Origin: an uncultured Selenomonadales bacterium
GTDB taxonomy: Bacteria; Bacillota; Negativicutes; Selenomonadales; Selenomonadaceae
Assembly (NCBI GenBank): GCA_937877565.1
Contig: CALFJB010000077.1
Coordinates: forward strand, 1 to 51,153
DNA length: 51,153 bases
Direction of reading: 5' to 3'
Below, one piece after another: positions 41,927 through 48,828 of this stretch (position 1 is its first letter; the number at the start of each line of letters is the position of its first letter). The position numbers were made by a program, and so were the translations under genes. The notes below the pieces were generated by a model, which saw only the letters and a program-made list of their open reading frames with translations, did not search any database and was not told the origin of the DNA.

Positions 41927-42574
41927 ATGGAACTGATTTACAAAATTTTTATAGCAAATGGCGCGTGGCAGACGATTTTAAACGGACTTTGGGCGACAGT
42001 GCAAATTTCTGCATTGTCGCTCCTTTTTGGTACGTTACTTGGCGCGTTAATATGTTTTTTTAGAGTTGGAAAAATTAAGCCGCTAAAAATCTTCGCGCAG
42101 GGCTACATTTCAATAATTCGAGGTGCGCCGGTTTTAATGTTGCTGATGTTGTTATTTTACGGCGTCTTTGCAAGGAGCGGACTTTCACCAATAACAGTAG
42201 CGGTAGTAACATTTTCATTGCACACGGCGGCGCACGTGGCGGAACTTTTACGAGCGGCACTAATGGCGATTGACACGGGACAAGTTGAGGCGGCACGGAC
42301 TTTGGGCTTTTCAAAATTTCAAGCGTTCAAACTTGTAACCTTACCGCAAATTTTAAAAATTGCAAAGCCGGTGTATCAATCGACGGTTATAAATTTAATT
42401 CAGTGGACAAGCGTCGTCGGCTACGTCACAATTACAGATTTAACCCGCGTAATAAACAATATCGCGTCGCGCACAATGCAGCCGATGATAACCATAATTG
42501 GCGGAATGATAATTTATTTGGCGTTGTCGTACATAGTGCAAGGAATTTTTAAATTGACAGAGGCGAAAAAATGA
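41927..42574 (+). CDS. Amino-acid-type ABC transporter permease
   Basis: A 215-residue inner-membrane permease of the His/Glu/Gln/Arg/opine family (HisM/GlnP type) with five transmembrane segments. Family motifs: GLWATVQISALSLLFGTLLGALICF at the start, YISIIRGAPVLMLLMLLFYGVF, and the cytoplasmic EAA loop AARTLGFSKFQAFKLVTLPQ. It would form a homodimer pore with the ATPase encoded next, whose ATG overlaps this stop (ATGA). It shares the operon with the three binding proteins. Confidence 0.92.
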   Translation: MELIYKIFIANGAWQTILNGLWATVQISALSLLFGTLLGALICFFRVGKIKPLKIFAQGYISIIRGAPVLMLLMLLFYGVFARSGLSPITVAVVTFSLHTAAHVAELLRAALMAIDTGQVEAARTLGFSKFQAFKLVTLPQILKIAKPVYQSTVINLIQWTSVVGYVTITDLTRVINNIASRTMQPMITIIGGMIIYLALSYIVQGIFKLTEAKK

Positions 42575-43680
42575 GCGTTATCGAAATTCACGGGCTTAAA
42601 AAAAATTTTGGCGAATTGGAAGTATTGCGCGGAATTGATTTTTCAGTTGAAGTAGGCGAAAGAATTGTAATAATTGGCGGCAGTGGTTGCGGCAAAAGTG
42701 TTTTTCTGCGTTGCATTGAACTTTTGGAGACTCCAGACGCGGGAAATATTTTTATCGACGGGCAAGAAATTACCGCGCCAAATTGCGACCTTGATAAAAT
42801 TCGTCAGTCAATGGGAATGGTTTACCAGCGTTTCAATTTGTTTCAGCATATGACAGTTTTAGAAAATCTTTTAATTGCGCCAATGACGCTTTTAAAAATG
42901 TCCAAAGACGACGCCGAAAAAAAGGCAATGGAATTACTTTCAACCGTTGGACTTGCCGCCAAAGTCAATGAATACCCCGCAGTTTTGAGCGGCGGACAAC
43001 AGCAGAGAATTGCAATTTGTCGAAGTTTAATGATGAATCCAAAAGTTATTTTATTCGACGAGCCGACAAGCGCACTGGATCCAACGATGGTTGGCGAAGT
43101 TTTGGCGGTTATTCGTATGCTTGCGAAACAAAATTTAACAATGATAATCGTTACGCACGAAATGAATTTTGCAAAGGAAGTAGCCACGAAGATTTTATTT
43201 TTTGCGGACGGCGGAATTTATGAGCAGGGAACGCCGGAAGAAATTTTTGAAAATCCCAAACGTGAAAAAACTATCGCCTTTATCCAACGTCAAAAATATT
43301 TCCATTACGAAATTGACACTAAAAATTTTGACTTAATGGAAATGCAGAATAAAATTTTACTGTTCGCCGAAAAGTACGGGCTGAAGGCAAAATATATCAA
43401 TCGCCTGCAACTTTGTTGCGAAGAAACTATTTACTTGTTGCTTGACAATGTTTACCAAAACGCTGAAAAAATTTCTGTAATTGTCGATATAATTTACGCG
43501 GAGGCAACCAAAAAATCCGAATTTAAAATTTTGTGTGTCGGCAGGGAGTACAATCCTTTCGCCGAAATAGAAAGTACAGACTTTGAGGATAACTTGGGCT
43601 TGACGATTTTACAGAATGTCGCGCAGGATTTAAGCCACGCTTACGAAAACGGCGTCAACAAGATTAGTTTTAAAATTTAG
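42571..43680 (+). CDS. ABC transporter ATPase with C-terminal RsbW-like domain
   Basis: A 369-residue protein. Residues 1-240 are a standard GlnQ-type importer ATPase: Walker A GGSGCGKS (36-43), the Q loop VYQRFNLFQHMTVLENL, signature LSGGQQQRIAICRSL, Walker B VILFDEPTSALDP and the H-loop VTHEM. Residues about 250-369 are extra and resemble the anti-sigma-factor/RsbW GHKL fold (FAEKYGLKAKYINRLQLCCEETIYLL, then GREYNPFAEIES, LGLTILQNVAQDLSHAYENGVNKISF). The Asn of the N box and the Asp of the G1 box are not in place, so this domain may sense or bind rather than hydrolyse ATP. Overlaps the permease gene by four bases. Confidence 0.88.
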   Translation: MSVIEIHGLKKNFGELEVLRGIDFSVEVGERIVIIGGSGCGKSVFLRCIELLETPDAGNIFIDGQEITAPNCDLDKIRQSMGMVYQRFNLFQHMTVLENLLIAPMTLLKMSKDDAEKKAMELLSTVGLAAKVNEYPAVLSGGQQQRIAICRSLMMNPKVILFDEPTSALDPTMVGEVLAVIRMLAKQNLTMIIVTHEMNFAKEVATKILFFADGGIYEQGTPEEIFENPKREKTIAFIQRQKYFHYEIDTKNFDLMEMQNKILLFAEKYGLKAKYINRLQLCCEETIYLLLDNVYQNAEKISVIVDIIYAEATKKSEFKILCVGREYNPFAEIESTDFEDNLGLTILQNVAQDLSHAYENGVNKISFKI

Positions 43681-43683
43681 GCA

Positions 43684-43769
43684 CTTATTTTTAGGAAACA
43701 GATAACAGGAAAGCAGGAAACAGAAATTTAACTGTATCCTGTCAGCTGTATCCTGTTTCCTAAATAAAA
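43684..43769. repeat. Long imperfect inverted repeat before the VWA gene
   Basis: Arms of about 39 bases (43684-43722 and 43731-43769) built from AGGAAACAG/CTGTTTCCT words pair around an eight-base loop. It fills the gap after the importer operon and may stop transcription. Different word content from the TAGGGATTAGG group but the same architecture. Confidence 0.75.
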
Positions 43770-43786
43770 ATAGGAGGTTGATAATT

Positions 43787-44560
43787 ATGTGGAAAGTTAT
43801 TTTTGCGGCAATATTAGCGGTTACTTTAGTTTTGGGCGGAATTGGCGAAACGCGCAAAAAAATTGAAACGCCGCCTGATACTGACGTTGTAGAAGTTGAA
43901 AAACCGAATTTACCGAAAAGCGCAGTTTTGACGCACAAACACAAAAATTATTGCGACGATACAACCGCCGAGCCGGTACAAATTATTTGCATTTTGGATC
44001 GCTCCGGCTCAATGGCGAATTTGGCTGAAGATACAATCGGCGGCTACAATTCATTTTTGGCGAAACAGAAAGAAAATCCCGGCACGGCTGAAGTTACGAC
44101 GGTTTTATTTGATAACGAATACGAAATGATTGCGGACGCCGTAAATCTTACCGAAATTGCGGAATTGGATTCAGAAACTTACTACGCACGCGGCACGACT
44201 GCTTTACTTGACGCGGTTGGAATGACAATTACAAATACTCTTGGCAGAATGGAAAAGGATAAAATTTGCCCTGAAAAAAGGCGCGTTTTGGTTATGATTA
44301 TGACTGACGGACTTGAAAACGCAAGCACGGAATACAACAAGAAAACCGTTAAAAATTTGATTGAGGAAACGACCGAAAAATATCACTGGAATTACATTTT
44401 TATGGGCGCAAATATTGATTCTGCGCAGGAGGCGTCTTCGATTGGAATTAGCAGAAAACACGCGATGGATTATGCGGCTGACAGCGCGGGCGTTCGTCAA
44501 AGTTTTAACAGAATGTCTGAAGCGGCTGACGAAGTTAGAGACAGCGGAAGTTTGCGTTAA
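43787..44560 (+). CDS. VWA-domain protein with N-terminal membrane segment
   Basis: A 257-residue protein. Residues 3-19 are a hydrophobic segment (WKVIFAAILAVTLVLGG), either anchor or signal, without a clear cleavage site. Residues about 62-235 are a von Willebrand A domain with a full MIDAS: DRSGSM, the threonine of GTTALLDAVG, and MTDGLENAS. It binds a divalent metal and probably a protein partner. The end is charged and helical. No partner (MoxR ATPase, toxin or pilin) lies nearby. ATG at 43787 after TAGGAGG; the TTG at 43778 overlaps that site. Confidence 0.82.
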   Translation: MWKVIFAAILAVTLVLGGIGETRKKIETPPDTDVVEVEKPNLPKSAVLTHKHKNYCDDTTAEPVQIICILDRSGSMANLAEDTIGGYNSFLAKQKENPGTAEVTTVLFDNEYEMIADAVNLTEIAELDSETYYARGTTALLDAVGMTITNTLGRMEKDKICPEKRRVLVMIMTDGLENASTEYNKKTVKNLIEETTEKYHWNYIFMGANIDSAQEASSIGISRKHAMDYAADSAGVRQSFNRMSEAADEVRDSGSLR

Positions 44561-44611
44561 AAATTTTATATATTTTTGATAAAATTATATTTTAATTTTA
44601 TTTTTTGAAAA

Positions 44612-44731
44612 CGGCATTTCTTTTCATTTTTGAAAAAAAGAAAAGAAACGCCTGGCAAAGAAAAGAAAAAACTTTCCGCGTATGATTGCATCCTGCAATC
44701 AACACGCGGCGGCGGTCATCCTTGACCGCCG
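44612..44731. repeat. Palindromic intergenic element, family copy D
   Basis: In the 275-base gap before the GT41 gene. It is the reverse complement of element B (25314-25463), minus the 33-base module. Hairpins at 44710-44731 (same nine-pair stem, loop AGGA on the minus strand) and 44676-44709 (inner stem GATTGCA/TGCAATC) and the pyrimidine/purine stem at 44613-44655 are all present. No gene seen in the rest of the gap. Confidence 0.88.
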
Positions 44732-44835
44732 GGTTTTTCTTCGATTCAGCTTTTTTGATTAGAGTAGTCTCAAAAAATTCAATTTTAAAACAAATTCTAA
44801 AAATCCTTGCTTAAAAAAATTTGGGAGTTTTCAAA

Positions 44836-46467
44836 TTGGAAGAAATTTTAGATTGGCTTAAACTTGCCGAAAAATTCGCTGAAGACGGCGACGCCGAATC
44901 AATGGTAGGCGCGGCAAATCAAATTTTGGAAATTGACAGAAATTGTGCCGACGGCTACGCACTCATAGCTGAATCGGCTCTTTATTTTTGCGATCTTAAC
45001 TACGCCGAAAGGTTATTGGCTCAAGCGTTTGCAAAGGATAAAAGAAATTTGCGGGCGCGTTTGGTACGCGGCGGAATTTACTTTGAACGTTTTCAGTTGA
45101 TAAAAGCTTTGCAATTTCTGGATTTGGTAATTAAAGACGCCGAAAAACATACAGACGATTTTTTAACGCGCAAAACTTTAATCAAGGCGTTATGTTGGAC
45201 GGCGGACGGCTTATATTTGGCAGGAGAGGCGGACGCGGCGGCTGAAAATCTGCGCGAAGCGTCAAGATTAACTGAAAACATTCAACACGCCGCCGAATTA
45301 TTTTCAAAGCATTTATTTTTGAGAAATTACAATTTGCCGCCTGATAAAATTTTGGCGCAGGAGTACAACAAATTTTTTGCAAATGTCACGCCTTACAGCC
45401 ATAAAAATTACAATCACAAAAAAATTAAAATCGGCTACATTTCGCCGGATTTTCGTCAGCATGCAGTGGCAAATTTTGTACAGCCGCTACTGAAACATTT
45501 CGACGGCAAAAAATTTTCTGTAACTTGCTATTTCACGGGCGAATCTGACTTTGTTACTCAAAAACTCAAAAATAAAAAAATTGCGTGGCGGGATTTAAAA
45601 GGCGTTGACGCCGCAACCGCCGCCAAAATTATTCACGATGATAAAATTGATATTTTGTTTGACTTGTCCGGACATTCTCAAAATAATTGTCTGCCGATTC
45701 TTGCGTACAAGCCCGCGCCCGTTCAAATTTCGGCGTTGGGTTATACCGCCACTACAGGTTTAAACGCCGTCGATTATTTTTTGACTGATAAAATTTGTGC
45801 GGACGATAATTTTACAGAAAAACTTTTGACGCTTGAAGGTTGCCAATTTTGCTACGCGCCGGTTATCAAGCCGCCCGCCGTCAATCACAAAAAAAATAAC
45901 TGCGTGACGTTTGGCAGTTTCAACAATTTCGCAAAAGTTACTGACGAAGTTTTAATTTGTTGGAAAAAAATTCTAGACTCCGTGCCAAATTCCAAATTCA
46001 TCATTAAAAGTAAAATTTGCAGTATCGACGACGGCAAAAAAATTTTAATCGACAGGTTGCAAAATTTAAATGTTAATATTGAACAAATTGAACTTCGCCC
46101 ATACAGCAAGGATTATCTGGAGCAGTACAACGATATTGATATTGCGTTGGATACTTTCCCCTACAACGGCGGCTTAACGACCTGCGAGGCGTTATATATG
46201 GGCGTTCCCGTTATTTCAAGGCGCGGCAATTATCACGGCTCAAAAATTGGCGCGTCAATTCTGACTGCCGCCGGTTTACCTGAATTTGTCGCGCAGGATT
46301 CTGACGACTACATTAAAAAAGCCGTCGAATTGGCGGACGGTAAATTTTTAGATTATCAAAAAAATCTGCGTGAAAAAATTTCAAAGTCTGATTTAACGGA
46401 CGGCAAAAAATACGCGGCTGAAATTGAAAAGCTTTTTGAAAAAATTGAGATGAATAACAATGATTAA
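44836..46467 (+). CDS. OGT/SPINDLY-like glycosyltransferase (GT41) with TPR-like N-terminus
   Basis: A 543-residue cytoplasmic enzyme. Residues about 1-165 are helical TPR-like repeats (DGYALIAESALYFCDLNYAERLLAQAF and following). Residues about 190-540 form the GT41 catalytic part: KIGYISPDFRQHAVANFVQPLL, IDILFDLSGHSQNNCLPILAYKPAPVQISALGY, VTFGSFNNFAKVTDEV, LDTFPYNGGLTTCEALYMGVPVISRRG and SILTAAGLPEFVA. Relatives put a sugar (GlcNAc in OGT) on Ser/Thr of proteins such as flagellin or surface proteins. I prefer the TTG at 44836, nine bases after GGGAG. It overlaps the following SDR gene by eight bases. Confidence 0.88.
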   Translation: MEEILDWLKLAEKFAEDGDAESMVGAANQILEIDRNCADGYALIAESALYFCDLNYAERLLAQAFAKDKRNLRARLVRGGIYFERFQLIKALQFLDLVIKDAEKHTDDFLTRKTLIKALCWTADGLYLAGEADAAAENLREASRLTENIQHAAELFSKHLFLRNYNLPPDKILAQEYNKFFANVTPYSHKNYNHKKIKIGYISPDFRQHAVANFVQPLLKHFDGKKFSVTCYFTGESDFVTQKLKNKKIAWRDLKGVDAATAAKIIHDDKIDILFDLSGHSQNNCLPILAYKPAPVQISALGYTATTGLNAVDYFLTDKICADDNFTEKLLTLEGCQFCYAPVIKPPAVNHKKNNCVTFGSFNNFAKVTDEVLICWKKILDSVPNSKFIIKSKICSIDDGKKILIDRLQNLNVNIEQIELRPYSKDYLEQYNDIDIALDTFPYNGGLTTCEALYMGVPVISRRGNYHGSKIGASILTAAGLPEFVAQDSDDYIKKAVELADGKFLDYQKNLREKISKSDLTDGKKYAAEIEKLFEKIEMNNND

Positions 46468-47272
46468 TTACGGCTTAAAAAACAGAGTGGCTTTAATTAC
46501 CGGCGCAAATAATCCGCAGGGAATTGGCGCAAATACGGCGTTTGCTTTTGCCCGTGAAGGCGCAAAATTGGTTTTAGTCTACAAAAAAATTTTTCGCCCG
46601 TTCGATAAAAATAAAATTACCAAAAACGGAATTGATAAATATTACGCGGCAAATGAAGGGAACGCCGATATTGTCGAAAATAAACTCAAGGAAATGCACG
46701 CAGATTATATTGTTTTGGAAAGCGATATTTCAAATGAAAACGCCGTAAAAGAAATTTATTCGGCGATTATGGAACGTTACGGCAGAATTGATATTTTGGT
46801 GAACAACGCGGCGGCAGATGACGAAAACGGCTTTGACACGATTGAAAAAATTACTCAAACTGTGATTGATGATACATTCGCAGTTAATGTTCGAGGCAGT
46901 ATTTTGATGACGCGGGAATTTGTTAAAAATCGCCGTGATTATGGCAGGATTATAAATATTTCTACAGACGCCGCGCAAATTTTCGCAGGGCAAATTACCT
47001 ATGGCGCAAGTAAGGCAACTTTGGAGGCGTTGACGCGCAGTATTGCGCTTGAAGTTGCGAAATATGGAATTACCGTTAATTGCGTTGCGCCGGGACCGAC
47101 TCAAACAGGCTGGATTGATTCTGATTTAGAAAAATCTGTCGTGCCGCTAATTCCAATGGGAAAATTAATTCAACCTGAAGATATTGCTGAAACGATTTTA
47201 TTTTTGACAAGCGAACAGGCAAGAATGATAACAGGACAAGTTATAAAAGTTTCCGGCGGACACGCGCTTTAA
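46460..47272 (+). CDS. Short-chain dehydrogenase/reductase
   Basis: A 270-residue NAD(P)-dependent SDR. The cofactor loop TGANNPQGIGANTAFAF is longer than the usual TGxxxGIG. Also seen: ILVNNAAAD, catalytic Ser in NISTDAAQ, the YGASK motif with Tyr and Lys, and NCVAPGPTQTGW after them; the C-terminus GQVIKVSGGHAL is typical of FabG-like members. Substrate unknown. A role in making the sugar donor for the coupled GT41 enzyme is possible only by context. ATG at 46460 lies inside the end of that gene. Confidence 0.88.
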   Translation: MINYGLKNRVALITGANNPQGIGANTAFAFAREGAKLVLVYKKIFRPFDKNKITKNGIDKYYAANEGNADIVENKLKEMHADYIVLESDISNENAVKEIYSAIMERYGRIDILVNNAAADDENGFDTIEKITQTVIDDTFAVNVRGSILMTREFVKNRRDYGRIINISTDAAQIFAGQITYGASKATLEALTRSIALEVAKYGITVNCVAPGPTQTGWIDSDLEKSVVPLIPMGKLIQPEDIAETILFLTSEQARMITGQVIKVSGGHAL

Positions 47273-47349
47273 AATTACTTTTATAAAACACGAAAATGGA
47301 ACGCCTCAAAGCCCAGACGTTCCACTTTGCGATAAGTGCGCTATGTTAA

Positions 47350-47434
47350 TGGTGCGGATGGTGGGAATTGAACCCACACTCCTTGCGGAACCGGATTCTA
47401 AGTCCGGCGCGTCTGCCAGTTCCGCCACACCCGC
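47350..47434 (-). tRNA. tRNA-Leu (anticodon UAG)
   Basis: An 85-base tRNA with CCA encoded (47352-47350). Acceptor stem GCGGGTG/CATCCGC with one G-U pair, anticodon stem CCGGA/TCCGG enclosing the loop CTTAGAA (anticodon TAG, reading CUA and by wobble other CUN codons), a class II variable arm, and the T arm GTGGG-TTCAATT-CCCAC. It lies alone between the SDR gene and the deacetylase gene, on the opposite strand. Confidence 0.96.
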
Positions 47435-47515
47435 AATACCAAAAGAATTTTCATAATTTACAATAAAATTATAACTTGTCAAATAGAAAAAGTCAATTAA
47501 CACGGAGTGATTATT

Positions 47516-48274
47516 TTGCGATTTATTGGCGGAATTTTTTTAGTTGCCGCGCTAATAATTTTTATATTGCCGGAGCCGGAAGGCATACCGATTTTAGAAT
47601 ATCATCAGATAACCGACAATCCCGATCCTCGCGCCGAAATTTACAGCGTACCGCCCGCCGAATTTTCCGCACAGCTTGATTATCTGCAAGAAAACGGTTA
47701 TACTACAATAACTTTGAATGATTATATGAAGGCGCGGCGTTTTGGCGATCCATTGCCGAAAAAGCCAATAATTTTAACATTTGATGACGGCTACGAAAAC
47801 AATTATACCGAAATGTTGCCGATACTTGAGGCGCACGGTATGACGGCGGTTATTTTCGTCATTACGAATTATTTGGGCAAGCCGGATTATATGACGTTTG
47901 AACAGGTGCAGGATATGCAAAGGCGCGGGATTGAAATTGGCTCACACAGCGCAGATCATTTGCCACTTACAACACTTAGCGACGATTTTTTAGATAATCA
48001 AATTAGACAGTCGAAAATTTTACTGGAGTGGAGCGGATTAGACGCCATTGGCAGTTTTTCATATCCCAACGGTATTTACAACGAAAAAATTATTGAAATG
48101 CTGAAAGCCGAAAATTATTTAACGGCAGTAACCGGCGAAGTCGGCTTGAATAATTTTGAAACTGATCCTTATAAATTACGGCGCGTTCATATTCGCAAGC
48201 CGCATTTTGGAATTTTGGAATTTCGCTGGCGGCTAATGAAGGCAAATATTTTTGAACGCCTGAAAAGTTTCTAG
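47516..48274 (+). CDS. Membrane-anchored polysaccharide deacetylase
   Basis: A 252-residue NodB-fold carbohydrate esterase. Residues 1-19 are a membrane anchor or signal (MRFIGGIFLVAALIIFILP). The catalytic domain shows LEYHQI, LTFDDGYENNY (metal and base Asp pair), GSHSADHLPL (two metal-binding His) and SFSYPNGIYN. It probably removes N-acetyl groups from peptidoglycan or a surface polysaccharide in the periplasm. Start TTG at 47516, eight bases after GGAG; the GTG at 47507 overlaps that site. Confidence 0.88.
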   Translation: MRFIGGIFLVAALIIFILPEPEGIPILEYHQITDNPDPRAEIYSVPPAEFSAQLDYLQENGYTTITLNDYMKARRFGDPLPKKPIILTFDDGYENNYTEMLPILEAHGMTAVIFVITNYLGKPDYMTFEQVQDMQRRGIEIGSHSADHLPLTTLSDDFLDNQIRQSKILLEWSGLDAIGSFSYPNGIYNEKIIEMLKAENYLTAVTGEVGLNNFETDPYKLRRVHIRKPHFGILEFRWRLMKANIFERLKSF

Positions 48275-48277
48275 GTA

Positions 48278-48365
48278 CTAGGTTTTAGGTGTTAAGTTTT
48301 AGGGAGTACAAATCCCTAAAACCTTGCAAATTCGACGAGTAGAAGAATTTGTTACTAACACCTGA
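48278..48365. repeat. Inverted repeat with TTTTAGGGA words
   Basis: An inner stem AAGTTTTAGGGA/TCCCTAAAACCTT with a seven-base loop around 48295-48328, and an outer pairing between TTTAGGTGTTA near 48287 and TAACACCTGAAA near 48355. Same word family as the repeats at 4048 and 51055. It precedes the SpeD-like gene. Confidence 0.65.
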
Positions 48366-48384
48366 AATGAAAGGAGTTACAGCA

Positions 48385-48828
48385 ATGAAAATTTTGGCAC
48401 GTCAACTGACTTTAGATTTATATAACTGCAACGAGAAAAAATTTGCCGACGTAGACGCGATTAAAACGGCTGTAGAGGGCGTCTTCGGCTCCGACATAAG
48501 AATTATATCAACCGAAGTTGACAACGAGCATTTCGCGCTTGTAGCGGCGTTTAACGAAGGTCATATTGCACTTCACATTTACAAAAATTTTAAATATGTG
48601 TCCGTTGATATTTTTACCTGTAACGAAAGTGAAGAATCTGACGAGCTTGCTAAAAATCTGCGAAAATATTTTCAGCCGGAAAAAATAAAGTCTACATATT
48701 TAAAACGCGGCGATTTTGGACAGGAAAAGGAAGTTAAGCCCAAAATTAAAGTGCGCGTGGCACCATTGCGCAAAGTTCGTAACGTCGGCGCAAGAGTTGT
48801 CAAAAAGCTTGTTCGAGGAGGCAACTAA
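48385..48828 (+). CDS. AdoMet-decarboxylase-like protein lacking the pyruvoyl serine
   Basis: A 147-residue protein of the SpeD fold: ARQLTLDLYNCNEKKFADVDAIKTA, then NEGHIALHIYKNFKYVSVDIFTCNESEE. In true S-adenosylmethionine decarboxylases the motif is ESH, and its serine self-cleaves to form the pyruvoyl cofactor. Here it reads EGH, while the later His and the Cys (TCN) remain. Self-processing is therefore not expected. The C-terminus adds a basic tail (KVRVAPLRKVRNVGARVVKKL). AAGGAG gives the start at 48385. The stop is directly followed by the ATG of the CobT-like fusion, so the two are tightly coupled. Confidence 0.75.
   Translation: MKILARQLTLDLYNCNEKKFADVDAIKTAVEGVFGSDIRIISTEVDNEHFALVAAFNEGHIALHIYKNFKYVSVDIFTCNESEESDELAKNLRKYFQPEKIKSTYLKRGDFGQEKEVKPKIKVRVAPLRKVRNVGARVVKKLVRGGN

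Noticed and set aside
47306..47503. Open frame on the minus strand encoding GVAELADAPDLESGSARSVG
   Set aside because: It is the tRNA-Leu gene translated by mistake, a well-known artefact of automatic annotation.
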